From assembly GCF_012273515.2 (NCBI RefSeq), contig NZ_CP050975.2, positions 6,820,001 through 6,884,000 on the forward strand: DNA of 64,000 nucleotides. Direction: 5' to 3'. This DNA comes from Streptomyces sp. RPA4-2 (GTDB taxonomy: Bacteria > Actinomycetota > Actinomycetes > Streptomycetales > Streptomycetaceae). Positions 52,505 to 61,729 of the stretch are shown one piece after another; the stretch's first letter is position 1, and each line of letters starts with the position of its first letter. A model generated the notes under the pieces. It was not told where the DNA came from, searched no databases, and worked only from the letters and a program-made list of their open reading frames with translations. Position numbers and translations under genes: made by a program.

Positions 52505-53512
52505 TCAACGGGTCCCGTCGGCGGCGAACTCGGCTACCGAGGCGACGTTCTCCTTGGTGACGAACGCCGGTCCGGTGAGCACGGGCGCGGTTCCGCCGCC
52601 GCTGAAGTTGCCGTTGGACTTGTAGAGCCAGAGCGAGTCCACGGCGAGATAGCCCTGTAGGTAGGGCTGTTGGTCCACCGCGAACTGCACGTCCCCGCTC
52701 CGCACCGCCTTCACCAGGCTGCTGTTGAGGTCGAAGGTGGCGACCGCGGCCCTGCTGCCCGCCTCTTTCACCGACTTCACCGCGCCGAGCGCGAACTGCG
52801 CGCCCATCATGACGACTTCGTCGACGCTCGGGTCCTGTCGAAGTCGGGCGGCGACGGCGGCGGTGACCGCCTTCATGTCGGTGCCGTTGACATAGAGCAG
52901 GTCGGTGTCGCCGGCGAACGCCTTCTTCACCCCGGCGCAGCGCGCCTCCAGGGCGACGTTGCCCTGCTCGTGGATGACGCAGAGGGCGTGTTTGGCCTTG
53001 AGTTCGTCCAGCTTGTCGCCGAGCGCCCGGCCCGCGACGCTCTCGTCCTGGCCGAAGTACTCCAGCAGACCCTCGGACCGCCAGGCGTCGATACCGGAGT
53101 TGAGGCCGACCACCGGTATGCCCGCGCCCTTGGCCTCGGTGACGGCGCTCTTCATCGCCTCCGGCTTGGCGAGGGTCACCGCGATGCCGTCGACCCGGTC
53201 GCGGACCGCGTCCCGCACCAGACTCGCCTGCCCCGCGGGGTCGGAGTCGCTCGCGTAGGTGAGGTCGATGTCGTCCTTGGCGGCCGCCGCCTGCGCGCCC
53301 CTCCGCACCATTTCCCAGAAGGCGTCTCCGTCGGCGCCGTGGGTGATCAGGGCGACCTTGAGGTGGCCGGTGCCCGCCTTCCCCGCCGCTCCGGTGTCCG
53401 CGCCGGAGTCCGATCCGCCGGAGCAGCCGGCCAGAAGCAGGGTGACGGCGAGGACGAGGACGGTGCCGTGCGCGGGTCTGGGGGAGTGGTGAGGTGGGGG
53501 GGACGTGTTCAT
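52505..53512 (-). CDS. Solitary sugar-binding lipoprotein (peripla_BP_4)
   Basis: A 335-residue extracytoplasmic binding protein. The lipobox LTLLLAGCSGG (Cys near residue 30) is followed by VALITHGADGDAFWEMVRRGAQ, GIPVVGLNSGIDAWRSEGLL and EVVMMGAQFALGAVKSV, the pattern of ribose/xylose-type (CUT2) binding proteins. The late QQPYLQGYLAVDSLWLYK segment also matches. No ATPase or permease gene is adjacent. It may supply an orphan transporter or act as a sensor; its position directly after the conservon kinase gene on the same strand, 190 bp upstream of it, is suggestive but not proof. The ATG at 53512 has GAGG at a distance. Confidence 0.87.
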   Translation of the reverse strand: MNTSPPPHHSPRPAHGTVLVLAVTLLLAGCSGGSDSGADTGAAGKAGTGHLKVALITHGADGDAFWEMVRRGAQAAAAKDDIDLTYASDSDPAGQASLVRDAVRDRVDGIAVTLAKPEAMKSAVTEAKGAGIPVVGLNSGIDAWRSEGLLEYFGQDESVAGRALGDKLDELKAKHALCVIHEQGNVALEARCAGVKKAFAGDTDLLYVNGTDMKAVTAAVAARLRQDPSVDEVVMMGAQFALGAVKSVKEAGSRAAVATFDLNSSLVKAVRSGDVQFAVDQQPYLQGYLAVDSLWLYKSNGNFSGGGTAPVLTGPAFVTKENVASVAEFAADGTR

Positions 53513-53710
53513 CGGAGTGCGGCACCTCGCTGTGCGGCCCAGCGGAAGGACGGGGGAGGGGAAGTCGGCGCGGTCATCGGCCTGTTGTGCACCGACTGTC
53601 GGACTTTCGTTGGGCCGGAGCCAATCGTGTGTGACGCGCGGTCGTCAAGTGAGCGGTCTTGAGCGGGGAGTGCGCACGGTCGAGTCCCGGCCTTGTCGGC
53701 ACCCTGACCG

Positions 53711-53729
53711 TCACTGCCTTGACAGGTGA
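53711..53729. promoter_or_regulatory. 19-bp semi-palindromic element, copy 1
   Basis: TCACTGCCTTGACAGGTGA. Its reverse complement, TCACCTGTCAAGGCAGTGA, matches copy 2 (54067-54085) at all but three positions. It contains TTGACA (53719-53724), a perfect -35 hexamer facing the small gene at 53779, so a bound protein would block that promoter. Confidence 0.6.
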
Positions 53730-53778
53730 CGCATGGCTTGCGACGATCAGGCGCAACGTTCATGACGGGGAGGTCGCA

Positions 53779-53958
53779 ATGACGGGTGAGGGGCAGAAGC
53801 CGGGCATGGCCGAGGCGGCGGTCCGGCGGGCTCGGTTCGGCGCGCTTCCGGAGCGGATCCGCCTGGAGGACACGGTCGAGGAGCGACCGGCCACGGTGCC
53901 GGACCCGGCGAGGGACGCGTACAACGAGGACGAGTGGCTCGTCCGTACGTGCCTGTGA
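53779..53958 (+). CDS. Small hypothetical protein (59 aa)
   Basis: A 59-residue soluble protein: MTGEGQKPGMAEAAVRRARF, then GALPERIRLEDTVEERPA and RDAYNEDEWLVRTCL. No known domain. GGGGAGG lies 5 nt before the ATG and third codon positions are GC-rich. From memory, similar short proteins occur next to CGNR regulators in streptomycetes. A TTGACA hexamer at 53719-53724 is the likely -35, with a weak GACGAT -10 after 17 bp, inside the 19-bp element shared with the following CGNR gene. Confidence 0.65.
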   Translation: MTGEGQKPGMAEAAVRRARFGALPERIRLEDTVEERPATVPDPARDAYNEDEWLVRTCL

Positions 53959-54066
53959 TCACGCGTTCCGGCCGATCGGCGCGGACGTCACCCTCCTGTG
54001 GGCGGCGCTCCGCGCGGGGCTGAAGGGTCCACGGCGGGAGGGGCCGGTCGTTGCCCGTCATGGCCG

Positions 54067-54085
54067 TCACCTGTCAAGATGGTGA
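54067..54085. promoter_or_regulatory. 19-bp semi-palindromic element, copy 2
   Basis: TCACCTGTCAAGATGGTGA, with arms TCACC and GGTGA, directly abuts the GTG start at 54087 and contains the presumed -10 (CAAGAT, 54075-54080). TTGCCC at 54051-54056 with an 18-bp spacer is the -35. Binding here would shut off the CGNR gene, suggesting autoregulation. Confidence 0.6.
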
Positions 54086-54086
54086 T

Positions 54087-54659
54087 GTGAATCTGGAACA
54101 CGTCTTTCTCTGTGGAAACCCGGCCCTCGACTTCGCCGCCACCCTCAGGGCCCGGCGGACGCTGCGCTTCGAGATGTTCGTGTCGCCGCAGCGTCTGGAC
54201 GCCTGGTACCTGGAGTCCGGGATCGTCGACGCCCTCACGGTCGCGGCGCGGGAGTCCGACGTCCAGGAGGCCGTGGTCGTACGGGAGGCCGTCTACGAGC
54301 TGGTCACCGCGCGGGCCGCGGGGGAGGCGTACGACGACACGGCCCTCGGCGTCGTGAACGGCACGGCGCGCGAGCCCTCCGTGACACCGCAGCTGTCGGC
54401 CGCGGGGCGACGGGCGGAGGCGACACCCGCCGAGGCGCTGTCCAGTGTGGCGCGGCAGGCCGTGGAACTCCTGGGCGGACCGGATGTCCCGCTGCTCAAG
54501 GAGTGCGGCAACCCCGAATGCACCCGCGTGTACATCGACCGGTCGCGCGGCATGCGCCGCCAGTGGTGCGGCATGGAGTCCTGCGGGAACAAGCTCAAGG
54601 CGGCGGCCTACCGCGCCCGCAAGAAGCAGCACGAGCAGGGCGCGGCCGCCGTCTCCTGA
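54087..54659 (+). CDS. CGNR zinc-finger regulator (ABATE domain)
   Basis: A probable stress-related transcription factor, 190 residues. The N-terminal ABATE domain starts NLEHVFLCGNPALDFAATL and includes REAVYELVTARAAG. The C-terminal CGNR finger has LKECGNPECTRVYIDRSR followed by MRRQWCGMESCGNKLKAAAY, giving four Cys for one zinc and a basic helix that contacts DNA. GTG at 54087 follows CAAGAT (54075-54080) by 6 nt, so it is leaderless. The longer frame from 54051 includes the promoter and is rejected. It shares a 19-bp element with the upstream small gene, so it may repress both. Confidence 0.85.
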   Translation: MNLEHVFLCGNPALDFAATLRARRTLRFEMFVSPQRLDAWYLESGIVDALTVAARESDVQEAVVVREAVYELVTARAAGEAYDDTALGVVNGTAREPSVTPQLSAAGRRAEATPAEALSSVARQAVELLGGPDVPLLKECGNPECTRVYIDRSRGMRRQWCGMESCGNKLKAAAYRARKKQHEQGAAAVS

Positions 54660-54703
54660 CGCCGCCGTCTTCTGGCGCTCTCCTTCTGACGCCGCCGGCG
54701 CGG

Positions 54704-55756
54704 TCAGCGTCCGGCGAGCCCGTCCGCCTCCACGACCGCCCGCGCGAAGGCCTCGGGCGCTTCCTGCGGCACGTTGTGACCGATGTCCGCCAGGGTCCGG
54801 TGCGCGTAGGGCCCCGAGAACCGGTCGCGGTACGACGATCCGTCGCCGGCCGCGGTGAAGGGGTCCTTCCCACCGTCGAGGGTGACGGTGGGCACCGTGA
54901 CGACGGGCCCCGCGGCGAGCTGCCGCTCCAGCCGGTCGTAGCGCGGATCGCCCTGCGCCAGGCCGAGCCGCCACCGGTAGTTGTGGATCACGATGGCGAC
55001 GTAGTCCGGATGGTCGAAAGCCTTCGCCGTGCGGTCGAACGTGGCGTCGTCGTAGCGCCACGTCGGGGAGTTGAACGTCCAGACCAGGCGTGCCAGGTCG
55101 GCCCTGTTCCGCTCGAGGCCGAGCCGTCCGCGCTCCGTGGCGAAGTAGTACTGGTACCACCACGCCCACTCGGCCTTCGGTGGCAACGGCTGCTTGTTGC
55201 GCTCACGGTCGGTGATCAGATAGCCGCCCACGGAGACCAGGGCCCTGCACCGCTCGGGCCGGAGCACGGCGATGATGTCGGCGGTCCGCGCCCCCCAGTC
55301 GAAACCGGCCAGCACCGCCTTCTCGATCTTGAGCGCGTCCAGCAGCGCGATGATGTCGAGCGCGACCACGGACTGTTGGGCGTTGCGGAAGGTTTTGGCG
55401 GAGCGAAAGCGCGTGGTGCCGTGGCCGCGCAGATACGGGACGATCACCCGGTGGCCGCGCGCCGCCAGCAGCGGCGCGACCTCGACGAAGCTGTGGATGT
55501 CGTAGGGCCAGCCGTGCAGCAGGACGACCGCGGGTCCGTGGGCGGGGCCGGCCTCCGCGTAGCCGATGCTCAGTTCACCGGCGTCGATACGGCGGAGACG
55601 GCCGAACGACGCGTGCCCCGGTGAGAGCGTCGGCGAGGCCGTCGCCGTGGGCTCCTCGCCCGCCCCGTCCGCGGCGGCGTCGCCGGACCACCCGGTGAGC
55701 GACGCCCCTGCCGCGCCGACGCCCATGATCTTGCCGAAGCTCCGTCGGTCGACCAT
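54704..55756 (-). CDS. Exported alpha/beta hydrolase (epoxide hydrolase type)
   Basis: A 350-residue alpha/beta hydrolase with a Tat-type leader: VDRRSFGKIMGVGAAGASLTG has the twin-Arg RRSFGK motif. The fold is clear from VVLLHGWPYDIHSF (oxyanion HGWP) and the nucleophile elbow AGFDWGARTADI. There Asp replaces the usual Ser, as in epoxide hydrolases and haloalkane dehalogenases. The late GHNVPQEAPEAFA segment provides the catalytic His. The cap contains WWYQYYFATERG. Substrate unknown. GGAAGGG precedes the ATG at 55756. It lies 20 bp after the PP2C gene's stop on the same strand, so the two are probably cotranscribed. Confidence 0.86.
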   Translation of the reverse strand: MVDRRSFGKIMGVGAAGASLTGWSGDAAADGAGEEPTATASPTLSPGHASFGRLRRIDAGELSIGYAEAGPAHGPAVVLLHGWPYDIHSFVEVAPLLAARGHRVIVPYLRGHGTTRFRSAKTFRNAQQSVVALDIIALLDALKIEKAVLAGFDWGARTADIIAVLRPERCRALVSVGGYLITDRERNKQPLPPKAEWAWWYQYYFATERGRLGLERNRADLARLVWTFNSPTWRYDDATFDRTAKAFDHPDYVAIVIHNYRWRLGLAQGDPRYDRLERQLAAGPVVTVPTVTLDGGKDPFTAAGDGSSYRDRFSGPYAHRTLADIGHNVPQEAPEAFARAVVEADGLAGR

Positions 55757-55776
55757 CCGAAACCCTTCCGTCGTGG

Positions 55777-58164
55777 TCAGGGGACCGGCAGCGCCTGCTC
55801 GGCCCAGATCGTCTTCCCGGCGCAGGTCGTGCGGGTGCCCCAGCGGTCGGTGAGCTGGGCGACGAGGAGCAGGCCGCGGCCGCCCTCGTCGTAGCTGCGG
55901 GCCCTGCGCAGATGGGGAGAGGTGCTGCTGGCGTCGGAGACCTCGCAGATCAGGGCGCGGTCGCGGATGAGCCTGAGCTGGATCGGCGCGCCGCCGTAAC
56001 GGATGGCGTTGGTGACCAGTTCGCTGACGACCAGTTCCGTCACCGTGGCGATCTCGTCGAGTCCCCAGCGGGCCAGCCGGTCGGTCGCGTACTGCCGGGC
56101 GTCGGCGACCACCGCCGGATCGGCCGGCAGGTCCCACAGGGCCACCTGTTCGGCGTCCAGGGCGCGGGTGCGGGCCAGCAGCAGAGCCACGTCGTCGGTG
56201 GGGCGCTGGGGGAGCAGGGCCTTGAGTACGTTGTCGCAGACGTCCTCCAGGGTTCCGGCGGGGGTCGCCAGCGCCTCGCCCAGGAGGGTGGTGCCCGCGT
56301 CCACGTCGAGGTCGCGGGCCTCGACGAGACCGTCGGTGAAGAGGGCGAGCACGGTTCCCTCCGGCAGGTCCAGCTCGGTGGACTCGAACGGGAGGCCGCC
56401 GACCCCGAGCATCGGTCCCGCGCTCACCTCGACGGCCCGGACGGTCCCGTCGGGGAACAGGGCGACGGGCGGCGGGTGCCCGGCGGCGGCGATCGTGCAG
56501 CGCCGGGAGACCGGGTCGTAGACCGCGTACAGGCAGGTGGCGCCGATCTCGCCGCCCGTCGCGCCGTCGTCGCCCGCGAGGTGTCCGACCAGGTCGTCGA
56601 GGTGGGTGAGCAGCTCGTCCGGGGGCAGATCGACGTCGGCCAGCGTCCACACCGCCGTGCGCAGCCGGCCCATCGTCACGGAGGCGTGGATGCCGTGTCC
56701 GACGACATCGCCGACGACGAGTGCCACCCGGGTCCCGGACAACGGGATCACGTCGAACCAGTCGCCGCCGACACCCGCCCGGGACAGCGCCGGAAGATAC
56801 CGGGAGGCGAACTCGACCGCCGCCTGGCCCGCCATCGCCTGCGGCAGCAGACTGCGCTGCAGGGCCAGCGCGGTGGTGCGCTCCTTGGTGTACCTGCGGG
56901 CGTTGTCCACACAGACGGCAGCCCGGCCGGCCAGCTCCTGCGCCAGCGTGGCGTCGTCCCGGTCGAAGGGGTCGGGGTTCTCGGCGGTGAGCAGCCGGGC
57001 GAAGACCGCCACCCCCAGGGTCGTACCCCGCGCCACCAGCGGTACGGCCATCAGCGAGACGGTGTGGTGGGTCGCCTGATGCAGCTTGGCGGACCGGGAG
57101 CCGTGCTGCGCGAGCCAGGTGTCGACCCCCGGATCGCCGGTCCCGGCGAGCACCGCACGGCCGGTGGCCAGGGCGCGGGCCGGCGGGGAGAAGGGCGGGT
57201 AGACGTCCACCGCGCCCAGGTCGACCGCGGCCTCCGGCACCCCGGCGGTGCGGGAGTGGTGGGCGACGCGGCGCAGTTCCACCTCGGCGTCGACCGGCCC
57301 CACGGCCGGTTCGTCGCCCCGGAGCACCGAGTCCAGCAGGTCCACGCTCGCGAAGTCCGCCAGCTTGGGCACCGTCAGCTCGGCCAGTTCCCGGGCGGTG
57401 TGGATCACGTCCAGCTTGGTGCCGATGCAGGTGGCGGCCCTGTTCAGCAGGGCGAGCCGCTGCCGTGTCCCGTACTCCTCGGTGCTGTCGAACGCGGCGA
57501 GGCCGACCCCGAGCAGCTCCCCGGCCGGCTCGCGCAGCGGCCACATCTCGACGTTCCAGGCGTGCGTGCGCGGCCCGGAGGGGGAGCGGGTCCAGCTCTC
57601 GTAGTGGACCGGCCGTCCGGTCTCGACCACCTTGCGCAGATGGTGCAGGAAGCCGCGGCTGAGTTCCGCGTTCTCCACGGTGTCGGGAAAGAAGCGGTGG
57701 CGCACCTCGGCCTCCCGGACTCCCAGGATCCGGCACGCCGTGTCGTTCACCCGCAGATACCGCTGTTCGGTGTCGAAGACCGACATCGGCATCGACGACT
57801 GGGTGAAGGCCAGCTCCCCCAGCATCCGCCCGCGCTCGTCCGGCGCCGCGGTGATCACGTATCCCCGTTGTTCGCCGTGCTCGCCCTGGAGCGGGCAGAC
57901 CCGCAGGGCCAGTTCGCTGCGCCGGCCGTCCCAGTGCCGTACGGCGACGATCGCGCCGTGGCTCGTGCGCAGGATCTGCCAGGCCGCGGCGGCGTCCCCG
58001 TCCACCAGGGCCGACACCGGACGTCCGGTGATCTCCGCGGCGGCGTAGCCGGTCAGCAGGCGAGCGCCCTCGCTCCAGCCCCTGACGACACCGTGGGCGT
58101 CGACCACCACCATGGCGTCGCCTCTCGCGGCCGCGCGCCCCGCATCGCCCGGCAATATCACCAT
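55777..58164 (-). CDS. PAS-GAF-PP2C phosphatase with HATPase domain (SpoIIE-like)
   Basis: A large regulatory phosphatase of about 795 residues. Two PAS domains lie near the N-terminus (AMVVVDAHGVVRGWSEGA, then SMPMSVFDTEQRYLRVNDTA) and a GAF domain follows (about 250-430, LADFASVDLLDSVLRG). The PP2C/SpoIIE domain has LQRSLLPQ, GGDWFDVIPL and ATCLYAVYDPVSRR with AAGHPPP as metal sites. A C-terminal Bergerat ATPase domain (ELVVSELVTNAIRYGG, EGGRGLLLVAQLT) follows, as in anti-sigma kinases. It could both phosphorylate and dephosphorylate an anti-sigma antagonist. No ribosome binding site marks a start. ATG at 58164 with CATGCT upstream is used, but starts at 58176, 58197 (ATG) or 58200 (TTG) are possible. 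Confidence 0.86.
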   Translation of the reverse strand: MVILPGDAGRAAARGDAMVVVDAHGVVRGWSEGARLLTGYAAAEITGRPVSALVDGDAAAAWQILRTSHGAIVAVRHWDGRRSELALRVCPLQGEHGEQRGYVITAAPDERGRMLGELAFTQSSMPMSVFDTEQRYLRVNDTACRILGVREAEVRHRFFPDTVENAELSRGFLHHLRKVVETGRPVHYESWTRSPSGPRTHAWNVEMWPLREPAGELLGVGLAAFDSTEEYGTRQRLALLNRAATCIGTKLDVIHTARELAELTVPKLADFASVDLLDSVLRGDEPAVGPVDAEVELRRVAHHSRTAGVPEAAVDLGAVDVYPPFSPPARALATGRAVLAGTGDPGVDTWLAQHGSRSAKLHQATHHTVSLMAVPLVARGTTLGVAVFARLLTAENPDPFDRDDATLAQELAGRAAVCVDNARRYTKERTTALALQRSLLPQAMAGQAAVEFASRYLPALSRAGVGGDWFDVIPLSGTRVALVVGDVVGHGIHASVTMGRLRTAVWTLADVDLPPDELLTHLDDLVGHLAGDDGATGGEIGATCLYAVYDPVSRRCTIAAAGHPPPVALFPDGTVRAVEVSAGPMLGVGGLPFESTELDLPEGTVLALFTDGLVEARDLDVDAGTTLLGEALATPAGTLEDVCDNVLKALLPQRPTDDVALLLARTRALDAEQVALWDLPADPAVVADARQYATDRLARWGLDEIATVTELVVSELVTNAIRYGGAPIQLRLIRDRALICEVSDASSTSPHLRRARSYDEGGRGLLLVAQLTDRWGTRTTCAGKTIWAEQALPVP

Positions 58165-58386
58165 ATGTACAAGCATGCGGTGATCGGCCAGTCGCATCAA
58201 CCCAGGGGCCGGAGCGGACGCCGGGCGCGTCCGGGTGCCGCGCGCACGATGACCAGCGGGAGCTGCCCGTGCAGCACGTCCGCCCGCGGCAGCCGCAACC
58301 GGAGCGTCCGCCGCTTTCGCCCCGGCCGCACTGTCCTGTGCCCGGTCGGGGCGGGCGCTTTCGCCGGCCCTTCCGAGCCCCTTGGG

Positions 58387-58806
58387 CTACGCCTTCGTCG
58401 GCGTGGTCTGCCGTTGCCGGCGCCCGCGCAGCAGACGCCTGCGCGGCTCCTGGTCGGGAAGCCAGCCGAAGGCCATGCAACTGCCGACCGCTCCGAGGAT
58501 CAGGCCGAGGAAGAAGCCGCCGAGGTTGGAGGTGAGCCAGGTGCCGAGCGACAGAAGGATGCCGAGCAGCGAGTAGAACAGCCGCTGCGCGGGGTTGAAG
58601 AGGATCAGCAGACCGCACACGAGCATGACCGTCGGCAGCAGATAGCCCGCCACGCCCTGCACGCCGATGTGCATGACGACCTTGAGTGACGCCTTCTCGG
58701 TCAGGAGGATCTCCGCACCGCCCAGGGTGAGCAGCAGCCCGCCCCAGAAGGGGCGGCGCGCGCGCCACTGCCGGAAGCCCGACCTCGGATTCCGGAGCCG
58801 GGACAT
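58387..58806 (-). CDS. DUF6114 membrane protein
   Basis: A 139-residue integral membrane protein with four hydrophobic segments (around WGGLLLTLGGAEIL, IGVQGVAGYLLPTVMLVCGLL, LFYSLLGILLSLGTWL and LGGFFLGLILGAVGSCMAFG) and a basic tail. It is invariably paired, in my recollection, with a DUF6230 protein, as here. The ATG overlaps the DUF6230 stop (TGATG), giving tight translational coupling. The pair presumably forms a surface or membrane complex. Function unknown. Some older entries call such pairs cholesterol esterase without support. Confidence 0.78.
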   Translation of the reverse strand: MSRLRNPRSGFRQWRARRPFWGGLLLTLGGAEILLTEKASLKVVMHIGVQGVAGYLLPTVMLVCGLLILFNPAQRLFYSLLGILLSLGTWLTSNLGGFFLGLILGAVGSCMAFGWLPDQEPRRRLLRGRRQRQTTPTKA

Positions 58807-59465
58807 CAGCAACCCGTGCCGCTGAAGCGGAGCTTGAGGCCCGGAAGTTTGAACACCGCTGCGGTGGTGGCGTAGTTGGTCTGCCGCAGGTTGCCGATGT
58901 GGACGGTGTCGGCCTGCTGGCTGAAGACGCCCTTGTTCCCCTGGACGCCGGCCTTGTCGAGCGTGCTCGCGTCGTTGCCGATCTCGATGTTCCCGAAGGA
59001 CGCGTCGCCCGACAGTTCGGTCGAGCCGGTGGTCAGGTCGGTCGCCTGCACCTTGTCCGAGCCGCCGCCCGCGGTGATGACCAGGTTGGTGCCGCCCAGG
59101 TCGACGCTCTGGCACAGCTTGGTGAGCGTCGCGTTCTTGATGGCGGAGGTGACGACCAGGACCTGGCCGCCGGTGTCGCCGGCATTCGGGCTGTCCTCGG
59201 CCATGTTGTCGAGGTTCCCGAACTGCTCGAAGCCGGTGCCGTTCAGCTCCGTGGCCGTCACGACGAACGGCATGCCGGAGATGGCGAACTGCACGCCCAG
59301 GGCGCCCTGGGCGGTGAGGATCATCAGTCCCGCGGCGATCGCGGTGGCGGGCACCGCCATCACCGCGGAGCGGCGCAGACGGACCCGCCCGCGTCGGTCG
59401 GAACCGCTTTCGGGGTTCACGGGGGTGGGACCGGTGGACGCCGTGGCGTCCGAGGACGAGGCCAT
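58806..59465 (-). CDS. DUF6230 membrane-anchored protein
   Basis: A 219-residue protein. An N-terminal cytoplasmic tail of about 35 residues is followed by one helix (AVMAVPATAIAAGLMILTAQ). The extracellular part is rich in Asn, Thr and Gly, with VQFAISGMPFVVTATELNGTG, CQSVDLGGTNLVITAG and a C-terminal LPGLKLRFSGTGC. Two Cys outside the membrane could form a disulfide. The start is ATG at 59465 with AGGGAG 8 nt upstream; an upstream ATG at 59483 would place that site inside the gene. Promoter at 59606-59635. First gene of a two-gene unit with DUF6114. Confidence 0.78.
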   Translation of the reverse strand: MASSSDATASTGPTPVNPESGSDRRGRVRLRRSAVMAVPATAIAAGLMILTAQGALGVQFAISGMPFVVTATELNGTGFEQFGNLDNMAEDSPNAGDTGGQVLVVTSAIKNATLTKLCQSVDLGGTNLVITAGGGSDKVQATDLTTGSTELSGDASFGNIEIGNDASTLDKAGVQGNKGVFSQQADTVHIGNLRQTNYATTAAVFKLPGLKLRFSGTGC

Positions 59466-59605
59466 GTTCTGCTCCCTGGACATAGTCAACGCAGGTGCGG
59501 CTTGAGCGGCACGTGTCCTGGCGCGGACAGGGCTGCCGCGAACGCCTCCTCACGACTCCCGGCGGTCGCAAGGGCTTTCTCGTTACGCAGCAGTAGCCTT
59601 CCTGG

Positions 59606-59635
59606 AAGTTACCGGGGGTTACATTCGCGGGTCAA
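59606..59635 (-). promoter_or_regulatory. Promoter of the DUF6230/DUF6114 genes
   Basis: On the minus strand TTGACC (59635-59630), an 18-bp spacer and TAACTT (59611-59606) fit the vegetative consensus. The spacer includes GTAAC direct repeats 10 bp apart (within 59608-59622), a possible operator. The leader would be about 130 nt. Confidence 0.6.
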
Positions 59636-59727
59636 GGGACTTGTGGCAAGCGGATGTCGATTGTGTGGCATCTGTGTGCACGGCTTTCCGCCGCCGACCC
59701 GCTGACCTCCAACTTCCTTACTGTGCC

Positions 59728-59757
59728 TTGACGTTGACCATCCATCAGGTCTACAAC
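59728..59757 (+). promoter_or_regulatory. Possible promoter for the secreted protein at 60116
   Basis: TTGACG at 59728-59733, an 18-bp spacer and TACAAC at 59752-59757. A second TTGACC overlaps at 59734. The leader to the ATG would be about 350 nt, so a closer promoter is also possible. Confidence 0.4.
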
Positions 59758-60049
59758 TCAGCCTTGTTTCCGATGGATCCGTGGCGCCGGGTCCGTCAGC
59801 GCGGCGCATGTCACCCTCCCGGCCCCCGCCCCCTGCGGCGGGGCGTGCGTGACACCTCTGAACGTCCCGTGCGCTTCCTCGTCACCGTCGTCACCCCCCA
59901 CGGCACCGGCACGGCTGCCTTCCCCCCTCGGCCGCGCCCGGTAGCCCCTCGCCGCTGCCGGTCCGTCGCGTACGGAGAAGACGTCACGGGTAGGCAGTGG
60001 CCTCCAGCTCCGTGTCCACCGGGACGGCCAGGACCATGCCCCCCGGTGA

Positions 60050-60766
<717 letters not shown>

Positions 60767-60784
60767 CCGACCACCGGACCACGG

Positions 60785-61729
60785 TCACCGCCGGCGTCGC
60801 AGCGTGAGCGCGACGCCCGCGGTGAGCAGGAGGGCCGCCGCTCCCCCCGCCCCCGCGACGAGGGGGAGCGAGCCGCTGCCCCCGGACGAGGTGTCGGCGG
60901 CCGGAGTGAGGTGGTCGGGCGCGGACACCTGCGCCGCGGACGGCGCGGCCGACCGTGAGGGCGTCGGGGACTGCTCGGCCGGGGACTTCGTCGGCTCCGC
61001 GGCCTTCCCCGCCGCACGGCCGGGTGCGGTCGTCCGCGGCGCCGGTGCCGTCGTCGACGCCGCCTTGCCGCCGCTGCCCGCGCCACGGGCGGCGGCGGGG
61101 AAGACCACGTCCGAGCACGAGTAGTAGGTGTCCGTCGTGCTCGTGTTCTGCCAGATCGTGTACAGCATCTGACGGCCGGTGCGGTCGGACGGGAGCGTGG
61201 CCCTGATCCGGTAGGCGCCGTTCACCAGCGCCGGGTCGGTCGCCGTGGCGAACGGCTTGGTCGGCAGGTCGGACCAGGTCAGGGGCTTGGACGGGTCGTA
61301 ACCCGGCCTGCTCAGATACAGCTTGAAGGTCCCGGTGTGCGGAATCGTCGAACTGTAGGAGAGCGTGAAGGCCGCGCCCGGTGTCATCCGGGTCGAGGGC
61401 CAGTCGGCGCGGGCGAGGTCGAGTCCCTTGTACGCGGGCAGGTTCCCGCTGCACAGCTTCCCGTCGGGGATCACCTGCCGGTCCCTGCCGTTGACGCCGG
61501 CGACCCGGAGGTTGTCCCACGCGGTGAAGGGCGCGCCGTTCGCGGTGATCGCCGCCCGGCAGGCCGCGGTGCGGTTGTTGCTGCCGCCCTCGGGGGAGCA
61601 GGCCACCACCCGGCTGACCGGATCCGTCGGCGCCCCGTGCGCCTGGGCCGGTCCCGCGGCCCACGTCAGCAGGAGCAGCGGTGCCGCCGCGGCGACAGCG
61701 GCCGCGGTGGCGGTGCGGTGTGCGGTCAT
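60785..61729 (-). CDS. Membrane-anchored AA10 lytic polysaccharide monooxygenase
   Basis: A copper enzyme that oxidatively cleaves chitin or cellulose, or possibly host glycans. The 314-residue protein has a signal peptide ending AGPAQA, so the mature chain starts with HGAPTDPVSR. The N-terminal His is the first ligand of the copper histidine brace, and the second His is in SSTIPHTGTFKLYLS. Further family landmarks are WDNLRVAGVNGRDRQVIPDG and IWQNTSTTDTYYSCSDVVF. An Ala/Pro/Thr linker of about 70 residues and a C-terminal hydrophobic segment (LVAGAGGAAALLLTAGVAL) with RRRR follow. It should therefore stay at the cell surface rather than be released. GAGGAG precedes the ATG at 61729. Confidence 0.88.
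   Translation of the reverse strand: MTAHRTATAAAVAAAAPLLLLTWAAGPAQAHGAPTDPVSRVVACSPEGGSNNRTAACRAAITANGAPFTAWDNLRVAGVNGRDRQVIPDGKLCSGNLPAYKGLDLARADWPSTRMTPGAAFTLSYSSTIPHTGTFKLYLSRPGYDPSKPLTWSDLPTKPFATATDPALVNGAYRIRATLPSDRTGRQMLYTIWQNTSTTDTYYSCSDVVFPAAARGAGSGGKAASTTAPAPRTTAPGRAAGKAAEPTKSPAEQSPTPSRSAAPSAAQVSAPDHLTPAADTSSGGSGSLPLVAGAGGAAALLLTAGVALTLRRRR

Noticed and set aside
54704..58768. A 1354-codon minus-strand open frame
   Set aside because: It is the hydrolase frame extended upstream through the PP2C gene in the wrong frame. The hydrolase has its own ribosome binding site and Tat leader at 55756.
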